The notes under the pieces are model-generated. The model was not told where the DNA came from. It worked only from the letters and a program-made list of their open reading frames with translations, and made no database searches. The position numbers were made by a program, and so were the translations under genes. Below are positions 1 through 8,486 of a stretch of DNA of 64,000 bases, one piece after another; the stretch's first letter is position 1, and each line of letters opens with the position of its first letter. The stretch covers positions 2,046,001 to 2,110,000 of the forward strand of contig NZ_AHCF03000003.1 in NCBI RefSeq assembly GCF_000238275.3. Reading direction: 5' to 3'. Origin of the DNA: Pseudoalteromonas undina. Its GTDB lineage: Bacteria; Pseudomonadota; Gammaproteobacteria; Enterobacterales; Alteromonadaceae.

Positions 1-572
1 TGGGGTACTAAAAAGGTATCGTCAAAGCCGCGGGTAAGTGCACCATGGGCAAAGTAACATTGATGGGTAAACACCCCGCAGAGTTTATTGTCTTTTAAAT
101 CGCGCTTTAAATTATAACGGTGGTATAAGGCCGCGTGGGCAGCCCAGCACGAAAACAAGGTAGAAGTTACATGTTGCTCGGCCCAATCAATAATTACTTT
201 GAGCTCTTCCCAATACGCTACTTCTTCATACTCTAAATGTGCGAGCGGTGCACCGGTAATTAACAGTGCATCGTAGTTGTTGTTTTTTACTTCTGAGAAA
301 TAACGATAAAAAGTATCTAAGTGTTGCTCAGAGTTGCTACTACTGCGGTGCGTATCAAGGCGCAATAGCTCAACATTTACTTGCAGCGGAGAGTTAGCCA
401 ACAAGCGAATAAACTGTACTTCGGTTTCTACTTTATTAGGCATAAGATTAAGAATAGCTAAACGCATAGGGCGTATTTCTTGGGTTTTTGCACGCGTTTT
501 TGGCATTACAAACACGTTTTCATGACGTAAACGTGCAATAGCTGGCAATTCGTCTTCTACTGTAATTGGCAT
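1..572 (-). CDS. metA: Homoserine O-succinyltransferase (3' part outside window)
   Basis: First enzyme of the methionine branch: it acylates homoserine in the cytoplasm. The minus strand reads from ATG at 570-572 (MPITVEDELPAIARLRHENV...) through about 190 codons to the window edge, so roughly the first 60% of the usual ~310-residue protein is present. The block FSCWAAHAALYH contains the catalytic cysteine of the MetA family. An AGGAGC ribosome site lies 8 nt upstream of the ATG. Family members use succinyl- or acetyl-CoA, and the specificity residues cannot be judged from this fragment. A MetJ-type operator lies upstream (642-665), consistent with methionine repression. No stop codon is present because the gene is cut. 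Confidence 0.95.
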   Translation of the reverse strand, partial: MPITVEDELPAIARLRHENVFVMPKTRAKTQEIRPMRLAILNLMPNKVETEVQFIRLLANSPLQVNVELLRLDTHRSSSNSEQHLDTFYRYFSEVKNNNYDALLITGAPLAHLEYEEVAYWEELKVIIDWAEQHVTSTLFSCWAAHAALYHRYNLKRDLKDNKLCGVFTHQCYFAHGALTRGFDDTFLVP

Positions 573-616
573 TCTTAAAGCTCCTGCTCATAAAAACCGA
601 GAGTTAATACGCTCTC

Positions 617-644
617 ATTATGAACAGAATGCCAAAAATATCAA
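617..644 (-). promoter_or_regulatory. Probable metA promoter
   Basis: On the minus strand a -35 TTGATA (639-644) and a -10 CATAAT (617-622) are separated by 16 nt. The predicted start is about 38 nt before the metA ATG. The MetJ boxes sit immediately upstream of, and partly over, the -35. Confidence 0.55.
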
Positions 645-665
645 CCTCTAGATGTATAGATGTCT
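642..665 (-). promoter_or_regulatory. MetJ operator (tandem met boxes)
   Basis: Two adjacent 8-mers, AGATGTAT (650-657) and AGATGTCT (658-665), match the met box AGACGTCT at 6 and 7 of 8 positions. A weaker third unit (642-649, 5 of 8) is in register. Tandem 8-bp met boxes are the known target of MetJ with S-adenosylmethionine. Placement beside the -35 of metA fits repression. Confidence 0.8.
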
Positions 666-727
666 AAATGAAATTTATTCACGCGGTTTGTATAAATTGA
701 ATATGTACTTTAAAACAGTGCCATTCG

Positions 728-757
728 TTGACTGTTTCACCTGTGAGCCACTACAAT
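728..757 (+). promoter_or_regulatory. Probable ettA promoter
   Basis: TTGACT (728-733) and TACAAT (752-757) are separated by 18 nt, a good sigma-70 match. The predicted start is about 34 nt before the ettA ATG. Confidence 0.6.
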
Positions 758-797
758 ACAGCATTGAAATTTTTATTATTATTTGAAGGCTTCTTCC

Positions 798-2471
798 ATG
801 GTTTTACCTGATAAGTTTATATTCTCGATGAGTCGAGTATCTAAGGTTGTGCCACCAAAACGCACTATCTTAAAAGATATTTCGTTGCATTTTTTCCCAG
901 GCGCAAAAATTGGTGTGCTAGGTTTAAATGGTTCTGGTAAATCATCACTACTTCGCATTATGGCGGGTGTTGATGAAGAGTTTGAAGGTGAAGCTCGCCC
1001 TCAACCAGGCACTAAAATTGGTTACTTACCGCAAGAGCCTGTTTTAGACGAAAGCAAAACAGTTCGTGAAATTGTTGAAGAAGCTGTAGGTGAAGTAAAA
1101 CATGCCCTTAACCGCCTTGACGAAGTGTATAACGAATACGCAATGGAAGGTGCTGACTTTGACGCACTGGCTAAAGAGCAAGGTGAATTAGAAGCGGTTA
1201 TTCAAGCCCACGATGGTCATAATATCGATAACGTATTAGAGCGTGCTGCCGATGCACTTCGTTTACCTGAGTGGGATGCTAAAATTGAGCACCTATCGGG
1301 TGGTGAGCGCCGTCGTGTTGCTATTTGTCGTTTGTTACTTGAAAAACCAGACATGCTGATTCTCGATGAACCAACTAACCACTTAGATGCTGAGTCGGTT
1401 GCCTGGTTAGAGCGCTTCTTACATGACTACGAAGGCACTGTTGTGGCAGTAACGCATGACCGTTACTTCCTTGATAATGTAGCAGGTTGGATTTTAGAGC
1501 TTGACCGTGGTGAAGGTATTCCGTGGGAAGGTAACTACTCGTCTTGGCTTGAGCAAAAAGATGCCCGCTTACAACAAGAGCAAAAATCTGAAAAAGCACG
1601 TCAAAAGTCGATTGCACAGGAACTTGAATGGGTGCGTTCAAACCCTAAAGGTCGTCAAGCTAAGTCAAAAGCACGTATGGCGCAGTTTAGCGAGCTACAA
1701 CAATCTGATTACCAAAAACGTAACGAAACCAACGAATTGTTTATTCCACCTGGCCCACGTTTAGGTGACCAAGTATTAGAAGTAAACAACTTACGTAAAA
1801 GCTTTGGCGACCGCGTTTTAATTGATGACTTAAGCTTTAGCATGCCTAAGGGCGCTATTGTGGGTATTATTGGTGCCAATGGTGCAGGTAAATCAACGCT
1901 ATTTAAAATGTTAAGCGGTGAAGAGCAGCCAGATAGCGGTAATATCAGCATTGGTGAAACAGTAGAACTGGCAACTGTTGATCAGTTCCGTGGCAACATG
2001 GACGAAAGCAAAACGGTATTCCAAGAAATCTCTGACGGCCAAGATGTACTAAAAATTGGTAACTTTGAGTTCCCAAGCCGTGCTTACGTTAGCCGTTTTA
2101 ACTTTAAGGGTAACGATCAGCAAAAGTTTGTTAAAGACTTATCTGGCGGTGAGCGCAACCGTTTACACCTAGCTAAACTGTTAAAAGCAGGCGGCAACGT
2201 GGTGCTTCTGGATGAGCCAACTAATGACTTGGACGTTGAAACATTACGTGCTCTTGAGAATGCTATTTTAGAATTCCCAGGTTGTGTAATGTGTATCTCG
2301 CATGACCGTTGGTTCCTTGACCGTATTGCTACACACATTTTAGATTACCGCGACGAAGGCCAAATTAACTTCTTTGATGGTAACTATACTGAATACGAAG
2401 AGTGGCTTAAAAAGACTCTTGGCGCAGAAGCTGCACAGCCTAAGCGCATAAAGTATAAAAAAATTGGCTAA
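798..2471 (+). CDS. ettA: Energy-dependent translational throttle protein EttA (ABC-F)
   Basis: Ribosome-associated ABC-F ATPase that gates entry into the elongation cycle according to the ATP/ADP ratio. The 557 residues contain two ATP-binding cassettes with Walker A GLNGSGKSS and GANGAGKST, signature motifs LSGGERRR and LSGGERNR, and Walker B LILDEPTNHLD and VLLDEPTNDLD. The charged linker between them is the P-site tRNA interaction motif region. Length and sequence match E. coli EttA. An in-frame TTG at 783 would add five residues, but ATG 798 has GAAGG at proper spacing and gives the family-like N-terminus. It is monocistronic, with its own promoter and a following terminator. Confidence 0.96.
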   Translation: MVLPDKFIFSMSRVSKVVPPKRTILKDISLHFFPGAKIGVLGLNGSGKSSLLRIMAGVDEEFEGEARPQPGTKIGYLPQEPVLDESKTVREIVEEAVGEVKHALNRLDEVYNEYAMEGADFDALAKEQGELEAVIQAHDGHNIDNVLERAADALRLPEWDAKIEHLSGGERRRVAICRLLLEKPDMLILDEPTNHLDAESVAWLERFLHDYEGTVVAVTHDRYFLDNVAGWILELDRGEGIPWEGNYSSWLEQKDARLQQEQKSEKARQKSIAQELEWVRSNPKGRQAKSKARMAQFSELQQSDYQKRNETNELFIPPGPRLGDQVLEVNNLRKSFGDRVLIDDLSFSMPKGAIVGIIGANGAGKSTLFKMLSGEEQPDSGNISIGETVELATVDQFRGNMDESKTVFQEISDGQDVLKIGNFEFPSRAYVSRFNFKGNDQQKFVKDLSGGERNRLHLAKLLKAGGNVVLLDEPTNDLDVETLRALENAILEFPGCVMCISHDRWFLDRIATHILDYRDEGQINFFDGNYTEYEEWLKKTLGAEAAQPKRIKYKKIG

Positions 2472-2490
2472 CAGCCACAGTGAATAAGTT

Positions 2491-2522
2491 AAAAGCCCTG
2501 CATTTAATTCGGGGCTTTTTTT
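2491..2522 (+). terminator. Rho-independent terminator of ettA
   Basis: AAAAGCCC (2491-2498) pairs with GGGCTTTT (2512-2519) around a 13-nt loop and is followed by more T. Confidence 0.85.
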
Positions 2523-2609
2523 ATGCGAGCTATTTTTATCTTTAAGCAAATTGGCGTGTTGGGCATTACCAGCTATGCTTATTATAAATAACAGCTTTAT
2601 AAGATTATT

Positions 2610-2972
2610 ATGCAAAACCGTCGGCAATTTTCTCGTATTATGTTCTCTACAGCAGCGCAACTAGTTATGGCTAGCAGCCAGTATGAATGTACCCTACTAG
2701 ATATTTCTTTACATGGTGCGCTTATTACTAAAAGCGATGCATTTACTGGGAACAAAAATGACGAGGCAGTACTGCGCTTTACTTTGCCACAAAGCGATAT
2801 TGAAATAAAAATGCCGGTGGTTATTCGTCATATAGAAGAAAACCATATTGGTCTTAAATGCCATAGTATTGATATAGACAGTATCACGCATTTAAAGCGC
2901 TTAGTTGAGCTAAACCTTGCTGATGAAACATTATTACACCGCGAGCTTGAAACGCTTATTCACCAAACATAA
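2610..2972 (+). CDS. PilZ domain protein
   Basis: Small cytoplasmic single-domain protein (120 aa) with the c-di-GMP-binding signature of PilZ: the RRQFSR stretch at residues 4-9 supplies the RxxxR motif and DISLHG at about 32-37 supplies the D/NxSxxG motif. Both are intact, so c-di-GMP binding is likely. No output domain is attached, so it presumably works by contacting a partner. The HDAC-like gene follows 57 bp downstream on the same strand and may be cotranscribed. The partner is unknown. Confidence 0.88.
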   Translation: MQNRRQFSRIMFSTAAQLVMASSQYECTLLDISLHGALITKSDAFTGNKNDEAVLRFTLPQSDIEIKMPVVIRHIEENHIGLKCHSIDIDSITHLKRLVELNLADETLLHRELETLIHQT

Positions 2973-3029
2973 ATAGACGCACTGCGTGAAGTTGATTACC
3001 ATAACCAAAAATAATTAAACGACGCAGAT

Positions 3030-3938
3030 ATGAGTTTAAACCCCAATCTACCTTTAGTTTATCATCCTAACTACTCGTTTAGTTTTGATCCCAAGCATCG
3101 CTTTGTAATGAGTAAATTTGCTCAGCTACACCAGCATGTTAAAACCCTTGGACTTGCTGGCAGTAATATCACAGAACCACCACATGGTAGTGTAGAAGAG
3201 CTAGAAATAGTACATTGTGAAAACTACATTCACGATTTATGGCATAACCGCCTAGATGAAAAAGCCATGCGCCGTATTGGCTTGCCTTGGTCACAAGCAC
3301 TAATGAACCGCACATTTACCGCTCCGTTGGGAACACTTCAAACCGCGCGTTTAGCGCTTAAAAATGGGCTTGCGTGCCACTTAGCAGGCGGCACTCATCA
3401 TGCCCACAGTGATTTTGGCTCGGGTTTTTGTATGGTTAACGATTTAGCTTTTACCGCACAAACGTTAATTCAAAACCGGGAAGTTACCAACGTACTGATT
3501 TTTGATTTAGATGTTCACCAAGGCGATGGCACCGCAGCTATGTTGTCCCATCAACCATATGCGTTTACCTGTTCAATACACTGTGAAAAAAACTTCCCAT
3601 TTAGAAAGTCCCCTAGCGATTTAGATATTGGTTTAGCTAATAATATGCAAGACGCTGAATATTTAGGTATTGTTGACGATACGCTGCAATTTTTATTAAA
3701 CGAGCTTAACCCAGATCTGGTTTTATACGATGCTGGCGTTGATATTTGGCAAGAGGATGGCTTAGGCAAACTGGATATTAGTTGGCAAGGGATAGAAAAG
3801 CGCGATCACTTAGTGCTTAAACGCTGCCTTGCAAATAATACTCCTGTTGCCACTGTGATTGGTGGAGGCTATGACAGAGATCATCAGCGCCTAGCAAAGC
3901 GCCATGGCATTGTTATAGAGCAAGCGGCTAGTTTTTAA
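3030..3938 (+). CDS. Histone deacetylase-family amidohydrolase (AcuC/HDAC-like)
   Basis: Zinc-dependent deacylase of the arginase/deacetylase fold, 302 aa, a typical length for short bacterial class members. It contains GGTHHAHSDFGSGFC with the tandem catalytic histidines, DLDVHQGDGTA with the zinc-binding Asp and His, the later Asp in YDAGVD, and the closing GGGYD. All metal ligands appear present, so an active enzyme is expected. The substrate is unknown; bacterial relatives act on acetyl-lysine, acetylpolyamines or similar amides. It is convergent with, and directly abuts, the AraC-type gene (stop codons adjacent, no gap). Confidence 0.9.
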   Translation: MSLNPNLPLVYHPNYSFSFDPKHRFVMSKFAQLHQHVKTLGLAGSNITEPPHGSVEELEIVHCENYIHDLWHNRLDEKAMRRIGLPWSQALMNRTFTAPLGTLQTARLALKNGLACHLAGGTHHAHSDFGSGFCMVNDLAFTAQTLIQNREVTNVLIFDLDVHQGDGTAAMLSHQPYAFTCSIHCEKNFPFRKSPSDLDIGLANNMQDAEYLGIVDDTLQFLLNELNPDLVLYDAGVDIWQEDGLGKLDISWQGIEKRDHLVLKRCLANNTPVATVIGGGYDRDHQRLAKRHGIVIEQAASF

Positions 3939-4937
3939 TTATATTTTTAACTGACTTGGCGTAATGCCGGTCCAACGCTTAAATGCTCGGCGAAAGTTAG
4001 GAATATCATAAAATGCAAGCCGATCAGCCACTCGTTCATTACCTTGCTGGCACACCCCCAGTAAATGCAGGGCTTTAAGTTTATTTTGCTCATCTTGTAA
4101 TTGAGAGTAACTGACACCGTGTTGTTTTAACTTACGTTTAAACGTAGCAGAGCTCATGGCAAAATGCTCAGCACTGTTAGCAAGGCTGTTGTTTTTATCA
4201 CGGTAAATGCGCTGGCACACAGCCTCAACAAAAGACTGTGATACATTCTTATGTAACTCACTTTGCGCTATGCACTGCTGCCACCTAAGCTGACTAGCCT
4301 CTGGGTTTGTGCACTTAAGTAGTTGTTTATTAAAGTGCCAACGGGTATAGGGTTGTTCAAACCGTATTCGTAAGCCTAAGTGCTGCTCATATTCTTGAAT
4401 ATGCCGAGGGCGTTTACAAGTAAAGTCAAAATAACAATGTGGATACACATTACATACTCGTTTTAGTAAGCTCATTAACGCAGCGCTGTATATTTCAAAA
4501 CAATAATTTTTTAATGACTCGTCCATACCGATACTCGGTTGCAAGTACAGATATAAATCGTCTTTAAATATATGCTTACGGGTAAATAATAAAGGGGCAA
4601 TAACGGTACTAATTTGTTGTAATTGCTTCAAAGCTATACCTAAACTGGGGCTTAAACGCACACTTTGCACTGCTGGGCTAACGTCATTAACCAATTGATG
4701 ACCCAGTAAAAAGCCACTATCATTACTCTTCATTAAGGCTTTAAACTGGCTAATTAAAGCCAATAACTGGGATAAACTAAAGCGCTGTGATAGATCATAT
4801 AAATCTTGCTCAAAAATACCCGTACCACGCAGCAATTTATGCAGCGGGATCCCTCGTCCTTGAGCAAGCTCCACCAGCGCAGTGATTATTCCCTCCGCGC
4901 TGAGGTATTTATCATCTAGGCTAATATACTGCTGCAC
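3939..4937 (-). CDS. AraC-family transcriptional regulator
   Basis: A 332-residue regulator with the ~190-residue N-terminal domain of the OruR/ArgR-like AraC subgroup and a C-terminal double helix-turn-helix ending NFRRAFKRWTGITPSQLKI, the classic AraC signature. Its ATG (4937) lies inside the 3' end of the GGDEF-like gene (17-bp overlap), so the two are almost certainly cotranscribed and translationally coupled. The inducer and targets cannot be told from sequence. Enzymes such as the convergent HDAC-like deacylase next door are possible targets, but this is inference. Confidence 0.9.
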   Translation of the reverse strand: MQQYISLDDKYLSAEGIITALVELAQGRGIPLHKLLRGTGIFEQDLYDLSQRFSLSQLLALISQFKALMKSNDSGFLLGHQLVNDVSPAVQSVRLSPSLGIALKQLQQISTVIAPLLFTRKHIFKDDLYLYLQPSIGMDESLKNYCFEIYSAALMSLLKRVCNVYPHCYFDFTCKRPRHIQEYEQHLGLRIRFEQPYTRWHFNKQLLKCTNPEASQLRWQQCIAQSELHKNVSQSFVEAVCQRIYRDKNNSLANSAEHFAMSSATFKRKLKQHGVSYSQLQDEQNKLKALHLLGVCQQGNERVADRLAFYDIPNFRRAFKRWTGITPSQLKI

Positions 4938-5829
4938 CTACAAGGGCCTTTTCTTGTTGTAATTGTTGATGTAACTGGCTGGTTTGCTGCACTGGATCTT
5001 GCGCTAAATCCATTGCCATGGTGGCGGTTAAAATATGCTGGAACTGTGCGCCTTTGCTTTTTGCGACTTTAAACGCACAATGGTTAAGCGCCGCTTTCAT
5101 TTGCGCTAGTAATTCTTTGGCTTGGCTTTGGCTGGTATTCGGCATAAGCACAATAAAACAATCGCCAGCATAGCGACAAAGCACATCATTCAAACGGCAA
5201 TTCATTACTAATAAATCACTAATTTCTCTTAGTAACCTATCACCTTCACTAAAACCAAACTGCGCATTAAACTTTGCAAAATCACGAATATCAATAACAC
5301 CTAAAGTGCCGCCTTGCTGCTCTGTTTGTTGTTGCTGCATGAGTGAATGTAAGTAGTTAACTCGGTATAACCCTGTTACAGGGCAGACTTTTTCATGCTC
5401 TCGCAGATGCGCTTCACGACGACGTAACTGACGATTTAGAACAAACTGTTCTTGGTGCCAATAATAAAGCCCAGCGCTGGTAAGCGACATACCAAACGGC
5501 GCTGGCAGTGATTCAAACCAGGTGAGCCATAATTGTGAAGGTTGCTTTAACCACTCATCGAGTAAATCGAGCGTGGCTGAGAACATAAACAAACCTAAAC
5601 CTAACACTAATAAGGTAGTTACTTTGCCTGGCGGGCGTGAAATAAGTAACGCAACTATCCAGCTGAGGGTCATCAACACAATACCGCCCTCACCGACAAT
5701 ATCGAGCCACGCAATTTCTTGCCATTGCTTAAGTTCGCCAAAGTAAGCGCATATTGCTACAGCAATAACCAATAATAAAATTATGGTGTTGGTTAATTTT
5801 GCATGGCTGGTAAATGGGTTATATCGCAT
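4921..5829 (-). CDS. Membrane protein with degenerate GGDEF domain
   Basis: A 302-residue inner-membrane protein: about four hydrophobic segments in residues 1-130, a short charged linker (QLRRREAHLREHE), then a GGDEF-fold domain. The usual DxLTGL start is CPVTGLYRVNYL, the metal-binding segment DIRDFAKFNAQFGF...GD is kept, and the signature GGDEF is AGDCF in RYAGDCFIVLMP. Replacing the catalytic Glu with Cys predicts loss of diguanylate cyclase activity. A nucleotide-sensing or protein-interaction role is more likely. It overlaps the downstream AraC-type gene by 17 bp, suggesting a membrane sensor/regulator pair. Confidence 0.85.
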   Translation of the reverse strand: MRYNPFTSHAKLTNTIILLLVIAVAICAYFGELKQWQEIAWLDIVGEGGIVLMTLSWIVALLISRPPGKVTTLLVLGLGLFMFSATLDLLDEWLKQPSQLWLTWFESLPAPFGMSLTSAGLYYWHQEQFVLNRQLRRREAHLREHEKVCPVTGLYRVNYLHSLMQQQQTEQQGGTLGVIDIRDFAKFNAQFGFSEGDRLLREISDLLVMNCRLNDVLCRYAGDCFIVLMPNTSQSQAKELLAQMKAALNHCAFKVAKSKGAQFQHILTATMAMDLAQDPVQQTSQLHQQLQQEKALVGAAVY

Positions 5830-6026
5830 TGTTTAAGTCTTCTAAGATTTACACTATTACGTATGCTAGCGCGGTACTGATTTATTAGGCAGAGTCATTT
5901 TGGCTCATTGATATGACATTGAGATTAAAATTTATAAGTATTTAACCTAGTAATAACCATTTTTAGTGCGCTGGAGCCGTGTTTAAACAGCTCAAATGTC
6001 TGTTTGAAAAGTACTAAGTTGGCGTT

Positions 6027-6066
6027 TTGTCAGGAATTAACTGTAAAACTGTCACATTAGCGTCAT
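6027..6066 (+). promoter_or_regulatory. PhoB-like box upstream of the phytate module
   Basis: CTGTCAC (6049-6055), 4-nt spacer ATTA, then GCGTCAT (6060-6066) gives the 11-bp-phased direct repeats of a Pho box (consensus CTGTCAT-N4-CTGTCAC). A further TTGTCAG (6027-6033) sits exactly 22 bp upstream, in phase. It lies 50 bp before the TonB receptor ATG. Phosphate-starvation control is the expected meaning. Confidence 0.6.
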
Positions 6067-6115
6067 TAACTTTTTTTAGTTTGCTCACCAAACCAAGGAC
6101 AACCGGAGCAAACCA

Positions 6116-8422
6116 ATGAAACAATTTAAGTTAAATGCTGTTGTAGCGGCATTAGCACTGAGCCAATTTAGTGTAAGCGTGAATGCAGAGGAACAAACAT
6201 CGTCAAGGGAACCTGAAGTAAAGGTTTCTGAAGAGCTTGTGGTATACGGCGAGATTGGTTATCGCAACCGCTCGCAAGAACTAGCACCCACGCTGGAATA
6301 CTCACAAGAATACTTTCAACGCTTTGAGCCACTTACCGCCGGTGATGCGCTAAAGCGTGTTCCTAGTGTGACTTTTTTATCTGACGTACTTGAATCAGAC
6401 GGCGCACGTATGCGCGGCTTGAGCCCGGCTTACACAAAAGTACTTATTAATGGCGAAGAAGTACCGGGTGCCGGTGCTGACCGTTCATTTTTTGTGGACC
6501 GTATTCCAGCAGAATTAATTGAGCGTGTAGAAATTATTCGTTCATCTAGTGCCAACCGCTCTGCCGATGCCATAGCAGGCACACTTAATATTGTACTTCG
6601 CGATGGCTATAGCTTAGACGGCGGTTATATTCGCGCTGGTGGCTTACGTTACGATGACGGCGAACTAAAAGAAAGCTTTGCGGGCGTTTACGGTACTGAG
6701 TTTGCAGGTGGCCGTTTACTAGTAGGTGCCAATTTACAAGGTCGTTATAACCCAAAACAAAAATCAAGCAGACGTTATGGCGATAGCCCTGAAAATAACC
6801 CTAATTATGCAACAGACGATTTTGATAACCGTGAAGATCAATCTGATACTCGTGATGGTGATGATACCTCTTTAAATGCCAGCTTTGAAAAGGTGTTTGA
6901 TAACGGTGGCAAGTTTGATATTAGCGCCATGTGGGTTGATACCGACCGTACCGAAGATGAGCGCTCTTTTGAATACGACGACGCATCTGCAACCTCAGGC
7001 TCTGTCGTTGAGGGTGGTAATTTAATCTCAGATAACGCAAACGTTTCGTTTATTGATCAAACCAACTACAACATTAATTCTGGCTATGAATTACCACTAC
7101 TGGGCGGTACCAGCAAATTTAAGTTAGGTTATGCCAGCTTTGAAGAATCAGTGTATGAGCAAGAGGTTGAACTTGATACGTCAGAGCTCCCAATGGTGTT
7201 TGAAGAAGCTGAAGAAACCGCTGATATTGATGATAAAGAGTGGTCATTACAATGGCAGCACAGCTTACTGGTAGGTGACTCGAAAGAAGTTCAGTTTGGT
7301 GCTTTTGTGCAAGGCAAAGAACGCGATACCGCCATTTTTGTCGCTGAAGATGAGCTGGAAAAAGACTTTACCAATTGGGAGCAATTCTCTCAGAATCCAC
7401 TGACTCTTGCCGGTTTTAATAACGAATTTGAACCAGTAGACGGCGGGGTTAATAAACTTGAAGAAGATCGTTTTGATTTATTTGCGCTAATCAAGCACGA
7501 AGCGGATGTGTTCTCGTGGGAGATGGGGGTGCGGTGGGAGTCAACTGACTCAAGCATTACCGATACCAATGAAGGCGTTACTGCCGAAAATGATTATGAC
7601 TTTTTCTTACCGTCGGCTCACTTTCGTTACAGCGTCAGTGATAACGGACGAGTCAGCGCCTCTGTTGCTCGCAGCTTACGTCGCCCTGACTTTGACTACA
7701 TGACACCCGCCCTACTTGAAGAAGAGCTCGCTGATAATGACTTTTTAGGCAACCCAAGTCTTAAACCAGAATCATCTTGGGGTATCGATTTAGGTTACGA
7801 ATACCGTTTAGGTAAAAGTGGCGTTGTCGGTGTAAACGTATTTTACCGTGACGTTAGCGACCTTATTGAAATTGCCAGTACCGGTGTTGAAGGCTCAGAA
7901 GGCGAAGGCACATTTGTACTGCAACCACAAAATACTGGTGATGGCACAGTACAAGGTGTTGAATTTGATTTATCAACGCCACTGAGCGCCTTGAACATGC
8001 CTAATACAGGTATCTTCTTAAATTACTCTTGGCTCGACAGTGAAGTTGAAGACAGTTTTGGCAAGCGCAAATTTAACGACCAGTCTGATTATGTTTATAA
8101 CGTTGGCTTTATCCAAGATTTACCAACACTACGCGCATCATTTGGGGCAACGTACCGTAATCAAGGTGATGCATACGGGCGCTTCGTGGGTGAAGAAGTA
8201 ACAACTTCTTACGGAGCTGATTTAGAGCTTTTCGTTGAAAAGCGCTGGGATGACATCACTCTTCGCCTTGTAGGTTCAAACTTACTGGATGCCAGCAAAG
8301 ACGAAGTTTTCAATAAGTTTGACTCGCTTGATGATCAAAACAATCGTGCCTTTGATGAGTACGAGCTTGAATCGGAAGAAGCAGGCCCTGTGATTCAAGT
8401 AATGCTGCGTTACGCATTCTAA
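6116..8422 (+). CDS. TonB-dependent outer-membrane receptor, probable phytate/organophosphate uptake
   Basis: Outer-membrane active transporter, 768 aa. It has an N-terminal signal peptide ending SVNAEEQ, a plug domain (about 45-160, with RVPSVTF, RMRGLSPAYTKVLING and ERVEIIRSSSANRSADAIAGTLNIVLRDG-type segments), a 22-strand barrel, and terminal phenylalanine (MLRYAF). Substrate is inferred from context: a phosphatase and a beta-propeller phytase follow on the same strand, a linkage described for phytate-using aquatic bacteria, and a PhoB-like box precedes it. Siderophore uptake is the alternative, but no iron gene or evident Fur box is nearby. A 64-bp gap with a hairpin separates it from the phosphatase. 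Confidence 0.9.
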   Translation: MKQFKLNAVVAALALSQFSVSVNAEEQTSSREPEVKVSEELVVYGEIGYRNRSQELAPTLEYSQEYFQRFEPLTAGDALKRVPSVTFLSDVLESDGARMRGLSPAYTKVLINGEEVPGAGADRSFFVDRIPAELIERVEIIRSSSANRSADAIAGTLNIVLRDGYSLDGGYIRAGGLRYDDGELKESFAGVYGTEFAGGRLLVGANLQGRYNPKQKSSRRYGDSPENNPNYATDDFDNREDQSDTRDGDDTSLNASFEKVFDNGGKFDISAMWVDTDRTEDERSFEYDDASATSGSVVEGGNLISDNANVSFIDQTNYNINSGYELPLLGGTSKFKLGYASFEESVYEQEVELDTSELPMVFEEAEETADIDDKEWSLQWQHSLLVGDSKEVQFGAFVQGKERDTAIFVAEDELEKDFTNWEQFSQNPLTLAGFNNEFEPVDGGVNKLEEDRFDLFALIKHEADVFSWEMGVRWESTDSSITDTNEGVTAENDYDFFLPSAHFRYSVSDNGRVSASVARSLRRPDFDYMTPALLEEELADNDFLGNPSLKPESSWGIDLGYEYRLGKSGVVGVNVFYRDVSDLIEIASTGVEGSEGEGTFVLQPQNTGDGTVQGVEFDLSTPLSALNMPNTGIFLNYSWLDSEVEDSFGKRKFNDQSDYVYNVGFIQDLPTLRASFGATYRNQGDAYGRFVGEEVTTSYGADLELFVEKRWDDITLRLVGSNLLDASKDEVFNKFDSLDDQNNRAFDEYELESEEAGPVIQVMLRYAF

Positions 8423-8441
8423 TCACACGTATTGTCATTTT

Positions 8442-8475
8442 AAGCACGTAATGGCAAACCATCGCGTGCTTTTTT
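8442..8475 (+). terminator. Intercistronic hairpin (attenuating terminator)
   Basis: AAGCACG (8442-8448) pairs with CGTGCTT (8465-8471), followed by T residues, in the gap between receptor and phosphatase genes. The phosphatase SD (GGAG) follows at once. It probably ends part of the transcription, giving more receptor than enzyme message. Confidence 0.6.
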
Positions 8476-8486
8476 GGAGTTAAAAC

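Noticed and set aside
573..797. Possible SAM riboswitch before metA
   Set aside because: The leader is only about 40 nt from the predicted promoter and shows no junction structure; MetJ boxes explain the control.
5830..6115. Fur box for the TonB receptor
   Set aside because: No 19-bp GATAATGAT-type dyad was found; PhoB-type repeats fit better.
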